This document shows, piece after piece, positions 8,920-16,155 of a DNA stretch of 46,416 nucleotides (position 1 is the first letter of the stretch; every line of letters starts with the position of its first letter). The notes below the pieces were generated by a model. The model did no database searches. It was not told where the DNA came from and saw nothing but the letters and a program-made list of their open reading frames with translations. The DNA is from TCS55 sp964343505 (GTDB lineage Bacteria > Fidelibacterota > Marinisomatia > Marinisomatales > TCS55): assembly GCA_964343505.1 (NCBI GenBank), contig CAYFJU010000018.1, forward strand, positions 1 through 46,416. Direction: 5' to 3'. The position numbers were made by a program, and so were the translations under genes.

Positions 8920-9138
8920 ATGAAAATCAAATCTTTTTGTAAATTGGTATTATTAATTATAGCTTTTTATGGTATTCCCAATCACGGGAGTAGCGAAACT
9001 TATGCCCAGGGTTTTCCAAATTTATGTGATTCTGTTTGGAATATTGAAATTTCAGGTTCGCCAGGTGGTGGCGTAGTGATTGTATGCTATCCAGGTGGGC
9101 CATGGCAATGTGATTCCTTCGGAGAATGTCTTGAATAA
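8920..9138 (+). CDS. Small secreted four-Cys peptide (peptide B1)
   Basis: A 72-residue precursor starts at ATG 8920 with AAAGGG at 8907-8912. It has a basic start, a hydrophobic stretch and a predicted cleavage near TYAQ|GFP. The mature part of about 42 residues has four Cys: GFPNLCD, VIVCYPGG, WQCD and GECLE. It aligns with peptide B2 downstream in the pattern AQGFP-x-LCD-x2-W ... SG ... C-x2-GG-x2-QC-x4-G-x-C, so the two are paralogues. It is not similar to peptide A beyond being small, secreted and Cys-bearing. Two disulfides are plausible. It heads an A+T-rich gene row that continues with two propellers and a thioredoxin-fold protein. Function unknown. Confidence 0.65.
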   Translation: MKIKSFCKLVLLIIAFYGIPNHGSSETYAQGFPNLCDSVWNIEISGSPGGGVVIVCYPGGPWQCDSFGECLE

Positions 9139-9395
9139 AATTTCTTCCCAGGAATTTTTAAGAACTGAAATGAGAATAAATTTTTTAACACTATTTTACA
9201 TCAAAAACATAGAAATTTGGTGAGTTTGTAACTCTCCATATAAAAAAATAAAAAAGGTCAACTGAAATAGACTGCCTAAACAAAACATTTTCTGATGATC
9301 TCAAGAGACAGAGGTCCAGAAACGCAACTGAAAACGTGGTATAAAACTACTCTAATCAAGGATTTTTTATCACCACATTGAGAATGGAGTTGAAA

Positions 9396-9617
9396 ATGAA
9401 CAAAAAAATGAAAACAATGATGAAAAGCACACTTCTAGTAGTGGCTATCTTAGGAAACTGGTCTTCAAATAGTTTTGCTCAAGGATTCCCGGAATTATGT
9501 GATAATATTTGGGTAGTAACTTACTCAGGTGGAATCCCGTCTGGTATCACAATAACGTGTACTACTGGCGGAAATTATCAATGTCCGCTCGCAGGGTACT
9601 GCCCAGAGCCTGAATAG
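9396..9617 (+). CDS. Small secreted four-Cys peptide (peptide B2)
   Basis: ATG 9396 is favoured because GGAG at 9386-9389 leaves a 6-nt spacer; an in-frame TTG at 9378 would only add charged residues. The 73-residue precursor has a Lys/Met-rich start, a hydrophobic core and a cleavage site near SFAQ|GFP. The mature peptide has Cys in GFPELCD, TITCTTGG, YQCPL and GYCPE at the same spacing as B1, with conserved Trp, SG and GG. The gap to B1 is about 257 nt and holds no other gene I can see. It may therefore be a separate transcript or a recently duplicated unit. Role unknown; candidates include a secreted signal, toxin or surface ligand. Confidence 0.65.
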   Translation: MNKKMKTMMKSTLLVVAILGNWSSNSFAQGFPELCDNIWVVTYSGGIPSGITITCTTGGNYQCPLAGYCPEPE

Positions 9618-9647
9618 TTATTATTGGGTAATTATTTAGATGTATGT

Positions 9648-9702
9648 TTGGGCTTAGTGGCATTTGCTCGATCTTAATATCGAGTAGTATCCTTAAGCCC
9701 AA
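9648..9702. repeat. Two-arm inverted-repeat element between peptide B2 and propeller 2
   Basis: An outer stem TTGGGCTTA/TAAGCCCAA (9648-9656 with 9694-9702) encloses an inner hairpin CTCGAT-CTTAAT-ATCGAG (9667-9684). It could fold as RNA into a forked hairpin, or on DNA as nested dyads. It is not followed by a U-run, so it is a poor terminator. It sits between the secreted peptide gene and the propeller gene, where an mRNA-stability or processing element would set their ratio. Confidence 0.5.
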
Positions 9703-9736
9703 TAAAATTTAAATAAATGGTTCAGATCATAATTAT

Positions 9737-10933
9737 ATGAAATTTACAAAAATAAAGACATTTTTTATTAGTATATCGCTCGGAATATTTATAATGAACA
9801 TTTCTTCATGTACAAAAAAACAGAACAACATTATTGATTCTAGTTTTGTTTCTGTTAATACGAACTTCGACTATAGGGATTTAATGCAATACTTAGAAGC
9901 CAACGATAGTCTTAATTACAATAATTACAAATATGTAGATACGATTAAATTTGAATCGTATGGGGATTTATATTTTAATGCCAATACAGTTAACTTTGTT
10001 ACGCTTCCTGATAGTTCTTTTGTTATCTCCAATTCAACACCTGACCCTTTTCTTTTAAAATATTCAAAAGATGGATCATTTTTAATGAAAATTTCTCGTG
10101 ATGGAAAGGCATTTGGAGAGTATAATGACGGTGGATTTTTAGAAGCGAGAAATAATATTATATTTATGTTTGACCGAATAAATTTAAAGATAATAGAATT
10201 TTCTTTTAATGGAGATGTTTTAGAAGAAAAAATCGGACCAACAATCGGGATTAGATCTTTTAAAGTTACATCGAATAAGGATTTATTGTTTTATTATGTC
10301 TCACCATCTATGAACGCACCGCTATTTTCTATACTTACAAAAGAGAACAGCTTAATGAGGAACTACGGGAAGATGGAGGAAATAAATTTGGTTTCTGAAT
10401 TTTTCCCAATAAACGGGATTGCAATTAATGAAAACAATTATATTTTTGTTATTCAACCGCTAGTATACGGGATTTCGCTTTTTTCTCCTGGAGGAAAATT
10501 TGTTAAAAATTATAATCAAAAAACTCCGGATTATTTTGTACAGCTAAAGAAAGATGCTTTAAACAAGGTAAACAAACGGAATATAGACAAATTAACAAAA
10601 TTGTATTGGAATCACTCTCGACAGCGAGACATTTTTTATCTTGGGCAAAATGTTCTCATGATACAGGTGGAAAATCCGATACCGGGAAAGGAATTGTCAT
10701 TAGAAGATTTTCAGCTTGGTACAATTGAGTATATCCCAACTTATCTGGAGTTTTGGTTGACTGACGGTAAATATTTAGGAAGTTTATTTACCAAGAGGAC
10801 AATTGCTAAAGCTGAATATGGCAAGTTGTATTATTGGCATCAACCCGTGGAAAAAAATCAGGATGGATTTTATCCTAATCCAAATCTCGTATCGTATGAT
10901 CTTTGGCAGAAAATAGGACAAAGGGAGAATTAA
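9737..10933 (+). CDS. 6-bladed beta-propeller lipoprotein (propeller 2)
   Basis: A 398-residue lipoprotein with a basic start (MKFTKIKTFF) and lipobox ISSC (Cys at residue 25). The body has propeller-like blades, for example NTVNFVTLPDSSFVISNST, PFLLKYSKDGSFLMKISRDG and NIIFMFDRINLKIIEFSFNG, each an 'interpretive' strand set as in 6-bladed beta-propeller/NHL proteins. It lacks the exact GxGPGE turn of propeller 1 (GKAFGEY occupies that place). Base use is strongly A+T-rich. It follows the peptide B genes and precedes a thioredoxin-fold gene by one base. The fold call rests on pattern and context. Function unknown, presumably binding of a peptide or polymer at the envelope. Confidence 0.7.
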   Translation: MKFTKIKTFFISISLGIFIMNISSCTKKQNNIIDSSFVSVNTNFDYRDLMQYLEANDSLNYNNYKYVDTIKFESYGDLYFNANTVNFVTLPDSSFVISNSTPDPFLLKYSKDGSFLMKISRDGKAFGEYNDGGFLEARNNIIFMFDRINLKIIEFSFNGDVLEEKIGPTIGIRSFKVTSNKDLLFYYVSPSMNAPLFSILTKENSLMRNYGKMEEINLVSEFFPINGIAINENNYIFVIQPLVYGISLFSPGGKFVKNYNQKTPDYFVQLKKDALNKVNKRNIDKLTKLYWNHSRQRDIFYLGQNVLMIQVENPIPGKELSLEDFQLGTIEYIPTYLEFWLTDGKYLGSLFTKRTIAKAEYGKLYYWHQPVEKNQDGFYPNPNLVSYDLWQKIGQREN

Positions 10934-10934
10934 G

Positions 10935-11474
10935 TTGATAAAACCTTTCTTTGAGATTGTATTTATAATATCAATCACCTTTTTTTATCAATTAACGGGA
11001 GGGGTAAAACCCAAGAATAATAACAAAATACCAAACTCCGCCCTTTTTTCTTTTGAACAAGGAAACAACGGGAGTTTGTCCTTGAAAAAATTAATTAAAG
11101 AAAATTTGGAAATGACAATAATCTTTTGGATAAAGGCGGAAGCATGTTTAAAATGCAGAGAATCTTTTTTTAATGACCATTATTTGCTTAATATGCAAGT
11201 TGAAAATATTGTGATAATTTCCCCTCCTTCTATTGCCACATATAATTGGTTTAAGCGTAAAACGAAAAAATACAATATAAGTAAACAGTTTTATGAGATA
11301 TCGAAAAAAAGCTACAAAACGGAAAAATATTGGAAAACATTGAATAGTCTTCATATGATTATTGTTGATAGGGATATGAAAATAATATTTTCGGAGAGAA
11401 TTGAGGAGTTGCGGCCAATACAAATAATGGATAAACTAAATAAATTTGCAAGTTTATCAAAAGAGAAGAATTAG
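10935..11474 (+). CDS. Thioredoxin-fold envelope protein with CLKC
   Basis: The start is TTG 10935, supported by GGGAG at 10923-10927 with a 7-nt spacer and by an N-terminal hydrophobic segment (residues 4-20) acting as signal or anchor. The protein has 179 residues. TIIFWIKAEACLKCRESFF has the strand plus C-x-x-C placement of thioredoxin/TlpA proteins, although the residues between and around the Cys differ from WCGPC. Later HMIIVDRDMKIIFSERIEEL matches the 'iivD-x-x-x-k-i-f' strand pair. A redox-active or Cys-peptide-binding role is inferred from CLKC and the adjacent Cys-rich secreted peptides. It starts one base after the propeller 2 stop, hence is co-transcribed. Confidence 0.65.
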   Translation: MIKPFFEIVFIISITFFYQLTGGVKPKNNNKIPNSALFSFEQGNNGSLSLKKLIKENLEMTIIFWIKAEACLKCRESFFNDHYLLNMQVENIVIISPPSIATYNWFKRKTKKYNISKQFYEISKKSYKTEKYWKTLNSLHMIIVDRDMKIIFSERIEELRPIQIMDKLNKFASLSKEKN

Positions 11475-11532
11475 ATATAAAAAATGCACCCTCAATTAAG
11501 AAATAACAAGTGGGTTACCCGGGGATTCAGAA

Positions 11533-12594
11533 CTGTTAAAAACAAATAAAATTTCATCAAAAACAATCAGTTTAATCTGTATTGTTTTAATATCCACTGC
11601 CCAACTTCAAATTCTAACTGGTCAAAATAAAAATAAAATTTATAATAATATTTTTGGAGAATATTTCGAATTTATAGAAGAAATTATACCGCCAGATTCC
11701 ATCTTTATTGCTGATGCAATGCCGCTTGATGTTGCTGTTGATCCAAATAGCGATCAATTTTATATGTATGGTCGGAGGATTGTTAAATCATCCCCCCCCT
11801 TTAGAAACATAAAAATAATAGGGAAAAGGGGAGTAGGCCCCGAAGAATATGGCACGCCATATCGTATTGCCCTGCAAAATAATCACTTGTTTTATTCGGA
11901 TGCAACCAATTCCCTTATAAAGTCAATTATATTAGATAAAAATGATCAATCAAGGCTTTATCGCATTGGTGCAAAAAATGGTGGGAGCAAGGTAATTGCA
12001 ACTAGCAATTATTTGGCAACCATTAATATGATGCCACCACACTTAAGTGTTTTCAAATTAACGGATTCATATAACACCATAAATTCTAAAAACTTTGGAG
12101 GTAAAGAGCTAAAAAAAGAATATATACCATTAATGCAAATTATGGGAGGCGGGATTACCAAAGATTCAAAAGGTAATATTTATTATTGCACTGTCGCACC
12201 CTATCAAATAAATATTTTAGATATTAATACATTTGAACTAAAAACAATTAACAATGAAAATTTAATTGGTGTAGTACCCTGGGATAAAAAGAAATACCAT
12301 AATTACGAAAAAGCAGATCCGCGTAAGAAACAAAAAATATTGAGATCTTTCACGAGAGTAGTTGGCATGAAGACAATTATGGGTAAGTCCAGTGATCTAT
12401 TACTAGTTCATTTAGAACATCCGGATAAATCGCAATTATATCATTTAATAAAATTAGATGGCACTTTAATCGCGGCCTTTAAAACAAAAGATTGGTTAAT
12501 CGCTTCTAAAAATGAATATATTTATTTTTACAAACGATCGGATATAAATGAAAATAAAAGAGCTTCTATAATAAAATATAAAATAAAGATATAA
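11533..12594 (+). CDS. 6-bladed beta-propeller protein (propeller 3), unusual start
   Basis: The first ATG in this frame is 11719, but coding-like sequence in the same frame runs back to an in-frame stop at 11497-11499. It includes a signal-like segment (KISSKTISLICIVLISTAQ). Between that stop and the signal there is no ATG, GTG or TTG; the best candidate is CTG 11533, 7 nt after GGGGA. The body has propeller signatures: LDVAVDPNSDQFYMYG, then GKRGVGPEEYGTPYRIAL, an exact GxGPEEY turn, and ITKDSKGNIYYCTVAPYQINILD. No lipobox Cys is evident. It could use a non-standard start, or have lost its start and be decaying. The rest of the frame is intact for about 350 residues. Confidence 0.6.
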   Translation: MLKTNKISSKTISLICIVLISTAQLQILTGQNKNKIYNNIFGEYFEFIEEIIPPDSIFIADAMPLDVAVDPNSDQFYMYGRRIVKSSPPFRNIKIIGKRGVGPEEYGTPYRIALQNNHLFYSDATNSLIKSIILDKNDQSRLYRIGAKNGGSKVIATSNYLATINMMPPHLSVFKLTDSYNTINSKNFGGKELKKEYIPLMQIMGGGITKDSKGNIYYCTVAPYQINILDINTFELKTINNENLIGVVPWDKKKYHNYEKADPRKKQKILRSFTRVVGMKTIMGKSSDLLLVHLEHPDKSQLYHLIKLDGTLIAAFKTKDWLIASKNEYIYFYKRSDINENKRASIIKYKIKI

Positions 12595-12776
12595 TTTATT
12601 CTGGATAAATAAAATATCAGGTAGAATGTTGTCGGAGGAAGTATTGGATTTGCGGAACTTGATTATTATTTTTCTATAGTGAGATTCATGCTATCATATA
12701 CTTTTTTAATTGTTTTAATCAAACTCGACTCTCAAAAGAAAATAAATAGTTAGGTAGCTGTAATTTCTGCCCCAAA

Positions 12777-13607
12777 ATGATCTATCATTCATTCTCCAAA
12801 GTCAACATCGGCCTAAAAGTCCTGGACCAACGGGACGACGGATACCATAATATATATACAGTATTCCAGGAATTGGATTTTAGGGATACAATCACAATTG
12901 AAAAAACCGGTGATGGTTGTACAATAAAAACCAATGTGGATTGGATACCAACCGATGAATCTAATATCTGCCATAAAGCCTATACTTCCCTAAAAATAAA
13001 ATTTCCGAACATAGGCGGCGTTTCCATTCAGATTGAAAAAAATGTGCCCATCGGCAGCGGACTGGGTGGTGGATCCGCAAACGGTGCCGCAGTTTTAAAA
13101 GGAATAAATAAACTTTATGACCTTGGATTATCGAATAGAGAATTAGAACAAATTGGTGCCTCTGTTGGCGCTGATGTGCCATTTTTTATTTGTGGAAAAA
13201 CACAGCTCGGCGAAGGAATTGGTGATAAGCTCACATCACTGCCAAGCCATATTCAGGGCACATATCTTTTGGTCATCCCCCATATTTCTATCAGTACTCC
13301 ATGGGCATATTCAGAATTAAAAAATAAATTGAATCCGGAAAATAAATTGCCTAACTTTGTTGGCTTTTTCAGTGGGGATAATTCCTCACTTGAGATCTTT
13401 GAGAATGATTTTGAACGGATCGTGATTCCAGCATATCCGGAGATTGGCGCCATTAAGCGGAAACTGCTTGAGTTGGGCGCCCGGTTTGCCAGTCTGTCGG
13501 GCAGTGGCTCGACTGTGTATGGGATTTTTGACGAAGACGCTTCCGCCAAAGAAGCTGAGTTATTCTTCCGCCCCGCACATCAGACCATTCTGGCCCATCC
13601 CACTTAA
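12777..13607 (+). CDS. ispE: 4-diphosphocytidyl-2-C-methyl-D-erythritol kinase
   Basis: This GHMP kinase phosphorylates CDP-ME at the 2-hydroxyl in the MEP isoprenoid pathway. The 276-residue length fits the family. It has FSKVNIGLKVLDQRDDGYH at the N terminus with the active-site Lys, the ATP loop PIGSGLGGGSANGA, ASVGADVPFFICG with the catalytic Asp, and the C-terminal glycine motif SLSGSGSTVYGIF. It is the first gene after the A+T-rich island and its base use returns to that of the housekeeping genes. The 182-nt gap before it is A+T-rich and shows no other gene. It lies just upstream of tRNA-Gln. Confidence 0.93.
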   Translation: MIYHSFSKVNIGLKVLDQRDDGYHNIYTVFQELDFRDTITIEKTGDGCTIKTNVDWIPTDESNICHKAYTSLKIKFPNIGGVSIQIEKNVPIGSGLGGGSANGAAVLKGINKLYDLGLSNRELEQIGASVGADVPFFICGKTQLGEGIGDKLTSLPSHIQGTYLLVIPHISISTPWAYSELKNKLNPENKLPNFVGFFSGDNSSLEIFENDFERIVIPAYPEIGAIKRKLLELGARFASLSGSGSTVYGIFDEDASAKEAELFFRPAHQTILAHPT

Positions 13608-13656
13608 CTCTCTCCCTTTTGAATCACATCTTAATAATCTCAGTACAGTAAAGTAT

Positions 13657-13727
13657 TGGGGCGTCGTCTAACGGTAGGACACCGGGTTTTGGTCCCGGCA
13701 GTCGGGGTTCGAGTCCCTGCGCCCCAG
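13657..13727 (+). tRNA. tRNA-Gln (anticodon TTG)
   Basis: A full cloverleaf can be drawn: acceptor TGGGGCG/CGCCCCA, D-stem GTC/GAC, anticodon stem CCGGG/CCCGG with loop TTTTGGT and anticodon TTG, and T-stem CGGGG/CCCTG with loop TTCGAGT. The discriminator base is G, as usual for tRNA-Gln. CCA is not encoded; the gene is followed by CAG. The 3' end is duplicated downstream in two 96-bp repeats. Confidence 0.95.
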
Positions 13728-13776
13728 CAGAACAAATTTAGGGAAAGGCATGGTTCTAAGATTTAGAGTCCCTGCC

Positions 13777-13817
13777 TGCCCGCCGTAATCCCGAAATAAT
13801 CGGGATGTAGGAGGGCG
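13777..13817. repeat. REP-like extended hairpin, copy 1
   Basis: TGCCCGCC pairs with GGAGGGCG (7 of 8), followed by a symmetric GTA/GTA internal loop, then ATCCCGA/TCGGGAT around a 5-nt loop. Removing this roughly 41-base insert would rejoin the tRNA-like 3' sequence GAGTCCCTGC-GCCCCAGCAG, so it looks like a palindromic element inserted in the duplicated tRNA end. Confidence 0.7.
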
Positions 13818-13872
13818 CCCCAGCAGAACAAATTTAGGGAAAGGCATGGTTCTAAGATTTAGAGTTCCTGCC

Positions 13873-13913
13873 TGCCCGCCGTAATCCCGAAATAATCGGG
13901 ATGTAGGAGGGCG
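13873..13913. repeat. REP-like extended hairpin, copy 2
   Basis: Same two-part hairpin as at 13777-13817, exactly 96 bases later. It lies inside the untranslated region directly before prs. Confidence 0.7.
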
Positions 13914-13932
13914 CCCCAGCAGAAATAATATT

Positions 13933-14877
13933 ATGGACGAACATTTAAAAATATTTACCGGTCGCAGTAACCCTGTTCTGGCTCAAAGGATCACCAATTC
14001 TTTAGGCATTGAATTGGGGAAATTAACCATCAAAAACTTTGCCGATGGCGAGTTGTGGATCAAGTTTGAAGAAAACATCCGCGGCAGCGATGTATTCATC
14101 ATTCAACCCACCAACAGCCCTGCGGAAAATATCATGGAACTGGTTCTCATCATTGATGCGGCAGTTCGCGCTTCTGCGAATACGGTTACTGCGGTGGTGC
14201 CCTATTTTGGGTATGGCCGACAGGATCGTAAGGACAACCCCCGTGTACCTATTTCTTCACGGGTGATGGTGGACTTGGTTACGGCCACTGGTGCAGATCG
14301 GATCATAACCATGGATTTACATTCCACCCAGATTCAGGGCTTTGCCACCATACCGTTTGACCATCTCTATAGCAGGATGGTTTTGCTGGATGCGATCAAT
14401 GCATTGGGTTTGGATTCGGGAAAATCGGCTGTATTGGCCCCGGATGTGGGATCAGCCCGAATGAGTCAATCCTATGCAAAAAGACTGGGAATGCACTTTG
14501 CCCTGATTGATAAGCGTCGCTATGCCCCTAATAAGGCAGAGGTGATGCATCTCATTGGTGAATTGGACGGGAAAGATGTTCTCATTATTGATGATATGAT
14601 TGATACTGCCGGGACAACAGTTAATGCAGCAGAAGCAGCCATGAATAATGGTGCAAACAGCGTTACAGCGGTGGCGACCCACGCCATTCTATCAGGCCCT
14701 GCGGTAGACCGGATCAGTCAATCATCCATAAAAAAATTAATCGTTACAGACACAGTGGCTATCCCCGATAGCAAAAAATTAAACAATATGGAAATTGTAA
14801 CAGTGGCACAGGTTTTTGGAGAAGCGATCCGCCGTGTGTATGACGGTGAGTCGGTCAGTGCCCTGTTCGAATTTTAA
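13933..14877 (+). CDS. prs: Ribose-phosphate pyrophosphokinase
   Basis: This enzyme makes PRPP from ribose 5-phosphate and ATP for nucleotide, His and Trp synthesis. At 314 residues it is the usual bacterial class I length. Motifs visible: FADGELWIKFEENIRGSDVF, YFGYGRQDRK in the ATP-binding region, ITMDLHSTQIQGF, and the PRPP loop DVLIIDDMIDTAGTT. Start ATG 13933 has no clear Shine-Dalgarno; the tandem repeat and its hairpin end about 20 nt earlier, so leader structure may affect initiation. It heads the run prs-rplY-pth-hppA-rpsF-rpsR-rplI. Confidence 0.96.
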   Translation: MDEHLKIFTGRSNPVLAQRITNSLGIELGKLTIKNFADGELWIKFEENIRGSDVFIIQPTNSPAENIMELVLIIDAAVRASANTVTAVVPYFGYGRQDRKDNPRVPISSRVMVDLVTATGADRIITMDLHSTQIQGFATIPFDHLYSRMVLLDAINALGLDSGKSAVLAPDVGSARMSQSYAKRLGMHFALIDKRRYAPNKAEVMHLIGELDGKDVLIIDDMIDTAGTTVNAAEAAMNNGANSVTAVATHAILSGPAVDRISQSSIKKLIVTDTVAIPDSKKLNNMEIVTVAQVFGEAIRRVYDGESVSALFEF

Positions 14878-14891
14878 TTAGAGGTAAGACA

Positions 14892-15575
14892 ATGGCATCC
14901 TACTATAAACTACCTATTGAAGCCCGCGCTGGAATCGGAACCGGTTCAGCCCGTGAAATGAGACGAAATGGGAAAATCCCCGCAAACTATTATTATCATG
15001 GTGAAGCCAATCAAAATTTGGCCATTGATAAAAAGGCATTTAACCAGGCCATCCATTCCGGTCAGCATGTATTCGAAATGGATCTTAATGGTGAAACGGT
15101 TTATGCCATGATCAAATCTGCGCAATACCATCCTGTGACTGAAGAAGTCATTCATGTTGATTTGATGCGTGTCCGCCGGACAGAGAAGATGACCTTCTCC
15201 ATTCCGCTGGTATTGGAAGGTGAAGCAGCCGGCGCAAATGAAGGCGGTATTGTGACCCATGTGACAACAACATTAGACATTGCATGTTATCCCACCGATG
15301 TGCCTGAAAGTATCATAGCGGATATTTCCGGTTTGGAGCTGAATAGCGCCATGACCTTAGGAGAAATTGTATTGCCTGACGATGTCACATTGATATCTCC
15401 AGAGGATACAACAATTGTAACCTGTAACCCGCCGAAAGCGGAAGTTGAACCTGAACCTGAGGAAGTTGAAGAAGCTGAATTGGCAGAAGGTGAAGAAGCC
15501 CCTGGTGAAGAAGGAGCCGGTAAAGAAGCAGCAGGTGAAGGTTCTGATCAGGAGGAATCCTCAGAGAAATCATGA
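14892..15575 (+). CDS. rplY: 50S ribosomal protein L25/general stress protein Ctc
   Basis: This bL25 protein of the long TL5/CTC type binds 5S rRNA. Residues about 1-95 form the L25 domain (KLPIEARAGIGTGSAREMRR, NGKIPANYY, with VEVDLMRV-like HVDLMRVRRTEK). Residues about 96-185 form the beta-barrel second domain. The tail of about 40 residues is almost only Glu, Ala and Gly. GAGG precedes the start. Its place next to pth is the standard prs-rplY-pth order of many bacteria. It overlaps pth by 4 nt (ATGA). Confidence 0.93.
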   Translation: MASYYKLPIEARAGIGTGSAREMRRNGKIPANYYYHGEANQNLAIDKKAFNQAIHSGQHVFEMDLNGETVYAMIKSAQYHPVTEEVIHVDLMRVRRTEKMTFSIPLVLEGEAAGANEGGIVTHVTTTLDIACYPTDVPESIIADISGLELNSAMTLGEIVLPDDVTLISPEDTTIVTCNPPKAEVEPEPEEVEEAELAEGEEAPGEEGAGKEAAGEGSDQEESSEKS

Positions 15576-16126
15576 TTGCCTTTGTTGGGCTCGGTAATCC
15601 AGGCAATGAATATGCAGATACAAAACACAATGCCGGTTTCTGGGTGGTGGACGAATTGGCCCGCCGCTGGAAGATCAGTTTTAAACCGGGCAAAGGTGAG
15701 TATCTCTATTCGCAAGAACCCCGACGGAATGTTATCCTGGTGAAACCAACCACAGGAATGAATGTGAGCGGAATCGCCGTGCAGGATATTTTAAAGCACT
15801 GGGATGTTAACCTGGAAGAACTTCACATAATTGTGGATGATGTGGATTTGCCGCTGGGGAAACTACGCATTCGTCCCAAGGGCGGTGATGGCTGTCATCG
15901 CGGGATGGAATCAGTGATTTACCAATTGGGGAATACACAATTCCCTCGCCTGAGATATGGGATTGCTACCGAAGATAAACTGCGCCCGGCAGAAAAATAT
16001 GTATTGAAATCTTTTCGCAAAAAGGATCAGGTATTGGCAGATGAAATGGTGGTCAAGACTGCTGATGCGGCAGAATCAATTCTGCACAAAGGACTCTCCA
16101 ATACCATGAATAAATTTAATTCTTAA
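15572..16126 (+). CDS. pth: Peptidyl-tRNA hydrolase
   Basis: This enzyme cleaves peptidyl-tRNA released by stalled ribosomes. The 184-residue length is typical. It has FVGLGNPGNEYADTKHNAGF with the substrate Asn and catalytic His, VKPTTGMNVSG with the Asn after Met, and VDDVDLPLGKLRIRPKGGDG with the catalytic Asp. The usual GHNG loop reads CHRG here: the His is kept and the Asn is replaced by Arg, a variation also known in other phyla. Translation is coupled to rplY by ATGA overlap. Confidence 0.94.
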   Translation: MIAFVGLGNPGNEYADTKHNAGFWVVDELARRWKISFKPGKGEYLYSQEPRRNVILVKPTTGMNVSGIAVQDILKHWDVNLEELHIIVDDVDLPLGKLRIRPKGGDGCHRGMESVIYQLGNTQFPRLRYGIATEDKLRPAEKYVLKSFRKKDQVLADEMVVKTADAAESILHKGLSNTMNKFNS

Positions 16127-16155
16127 CCCCGAGTAAGTAGAGAGTAATTAAGTTA

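Larger units (their letters stand above)
13719..13924 (+). repeat. Two 96-bp tandem repeats grown from the tRNA-Gln 3' end
   Basis: Units 13719-13814 and 13815-13910 are identical except for about one base (agagtccc versus agagttcc), and a third partial copy begins at 13911. Each unit begins with the tRNA 3' end (GCGCCCCAGCAGAA) and ends with a T-arm fragment (AGAGTCCCTGC). That fragment is split from the acceptor sequence by a palindromic insert. The last copy stops only about 9 nt before the prs start codon. Confidence 0.95.

Noticed and set aside
8920..9617. Naming peptides B1/B2 as NVEALA proteins
   Set aside because: Neighbourhood and size fit but no NVEALA sequence or its flanking pattern is visible.
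11484..11549. Small ORF beginning MHPQLRNN between the thioredoxin-fold gene and propeller 3
   Set aside because: 21 codons, no signal peptide or ribosome binding site, and it overlaps the better supported frame of propeller 3.
13719..13910. CRISPR-like or tRNA-array reading of the repeats
   Set aside because: There are only two full units with no unique spacers, and the tRNA part is limited to the 3' end, so neither an array nor extra tRNAs are present.
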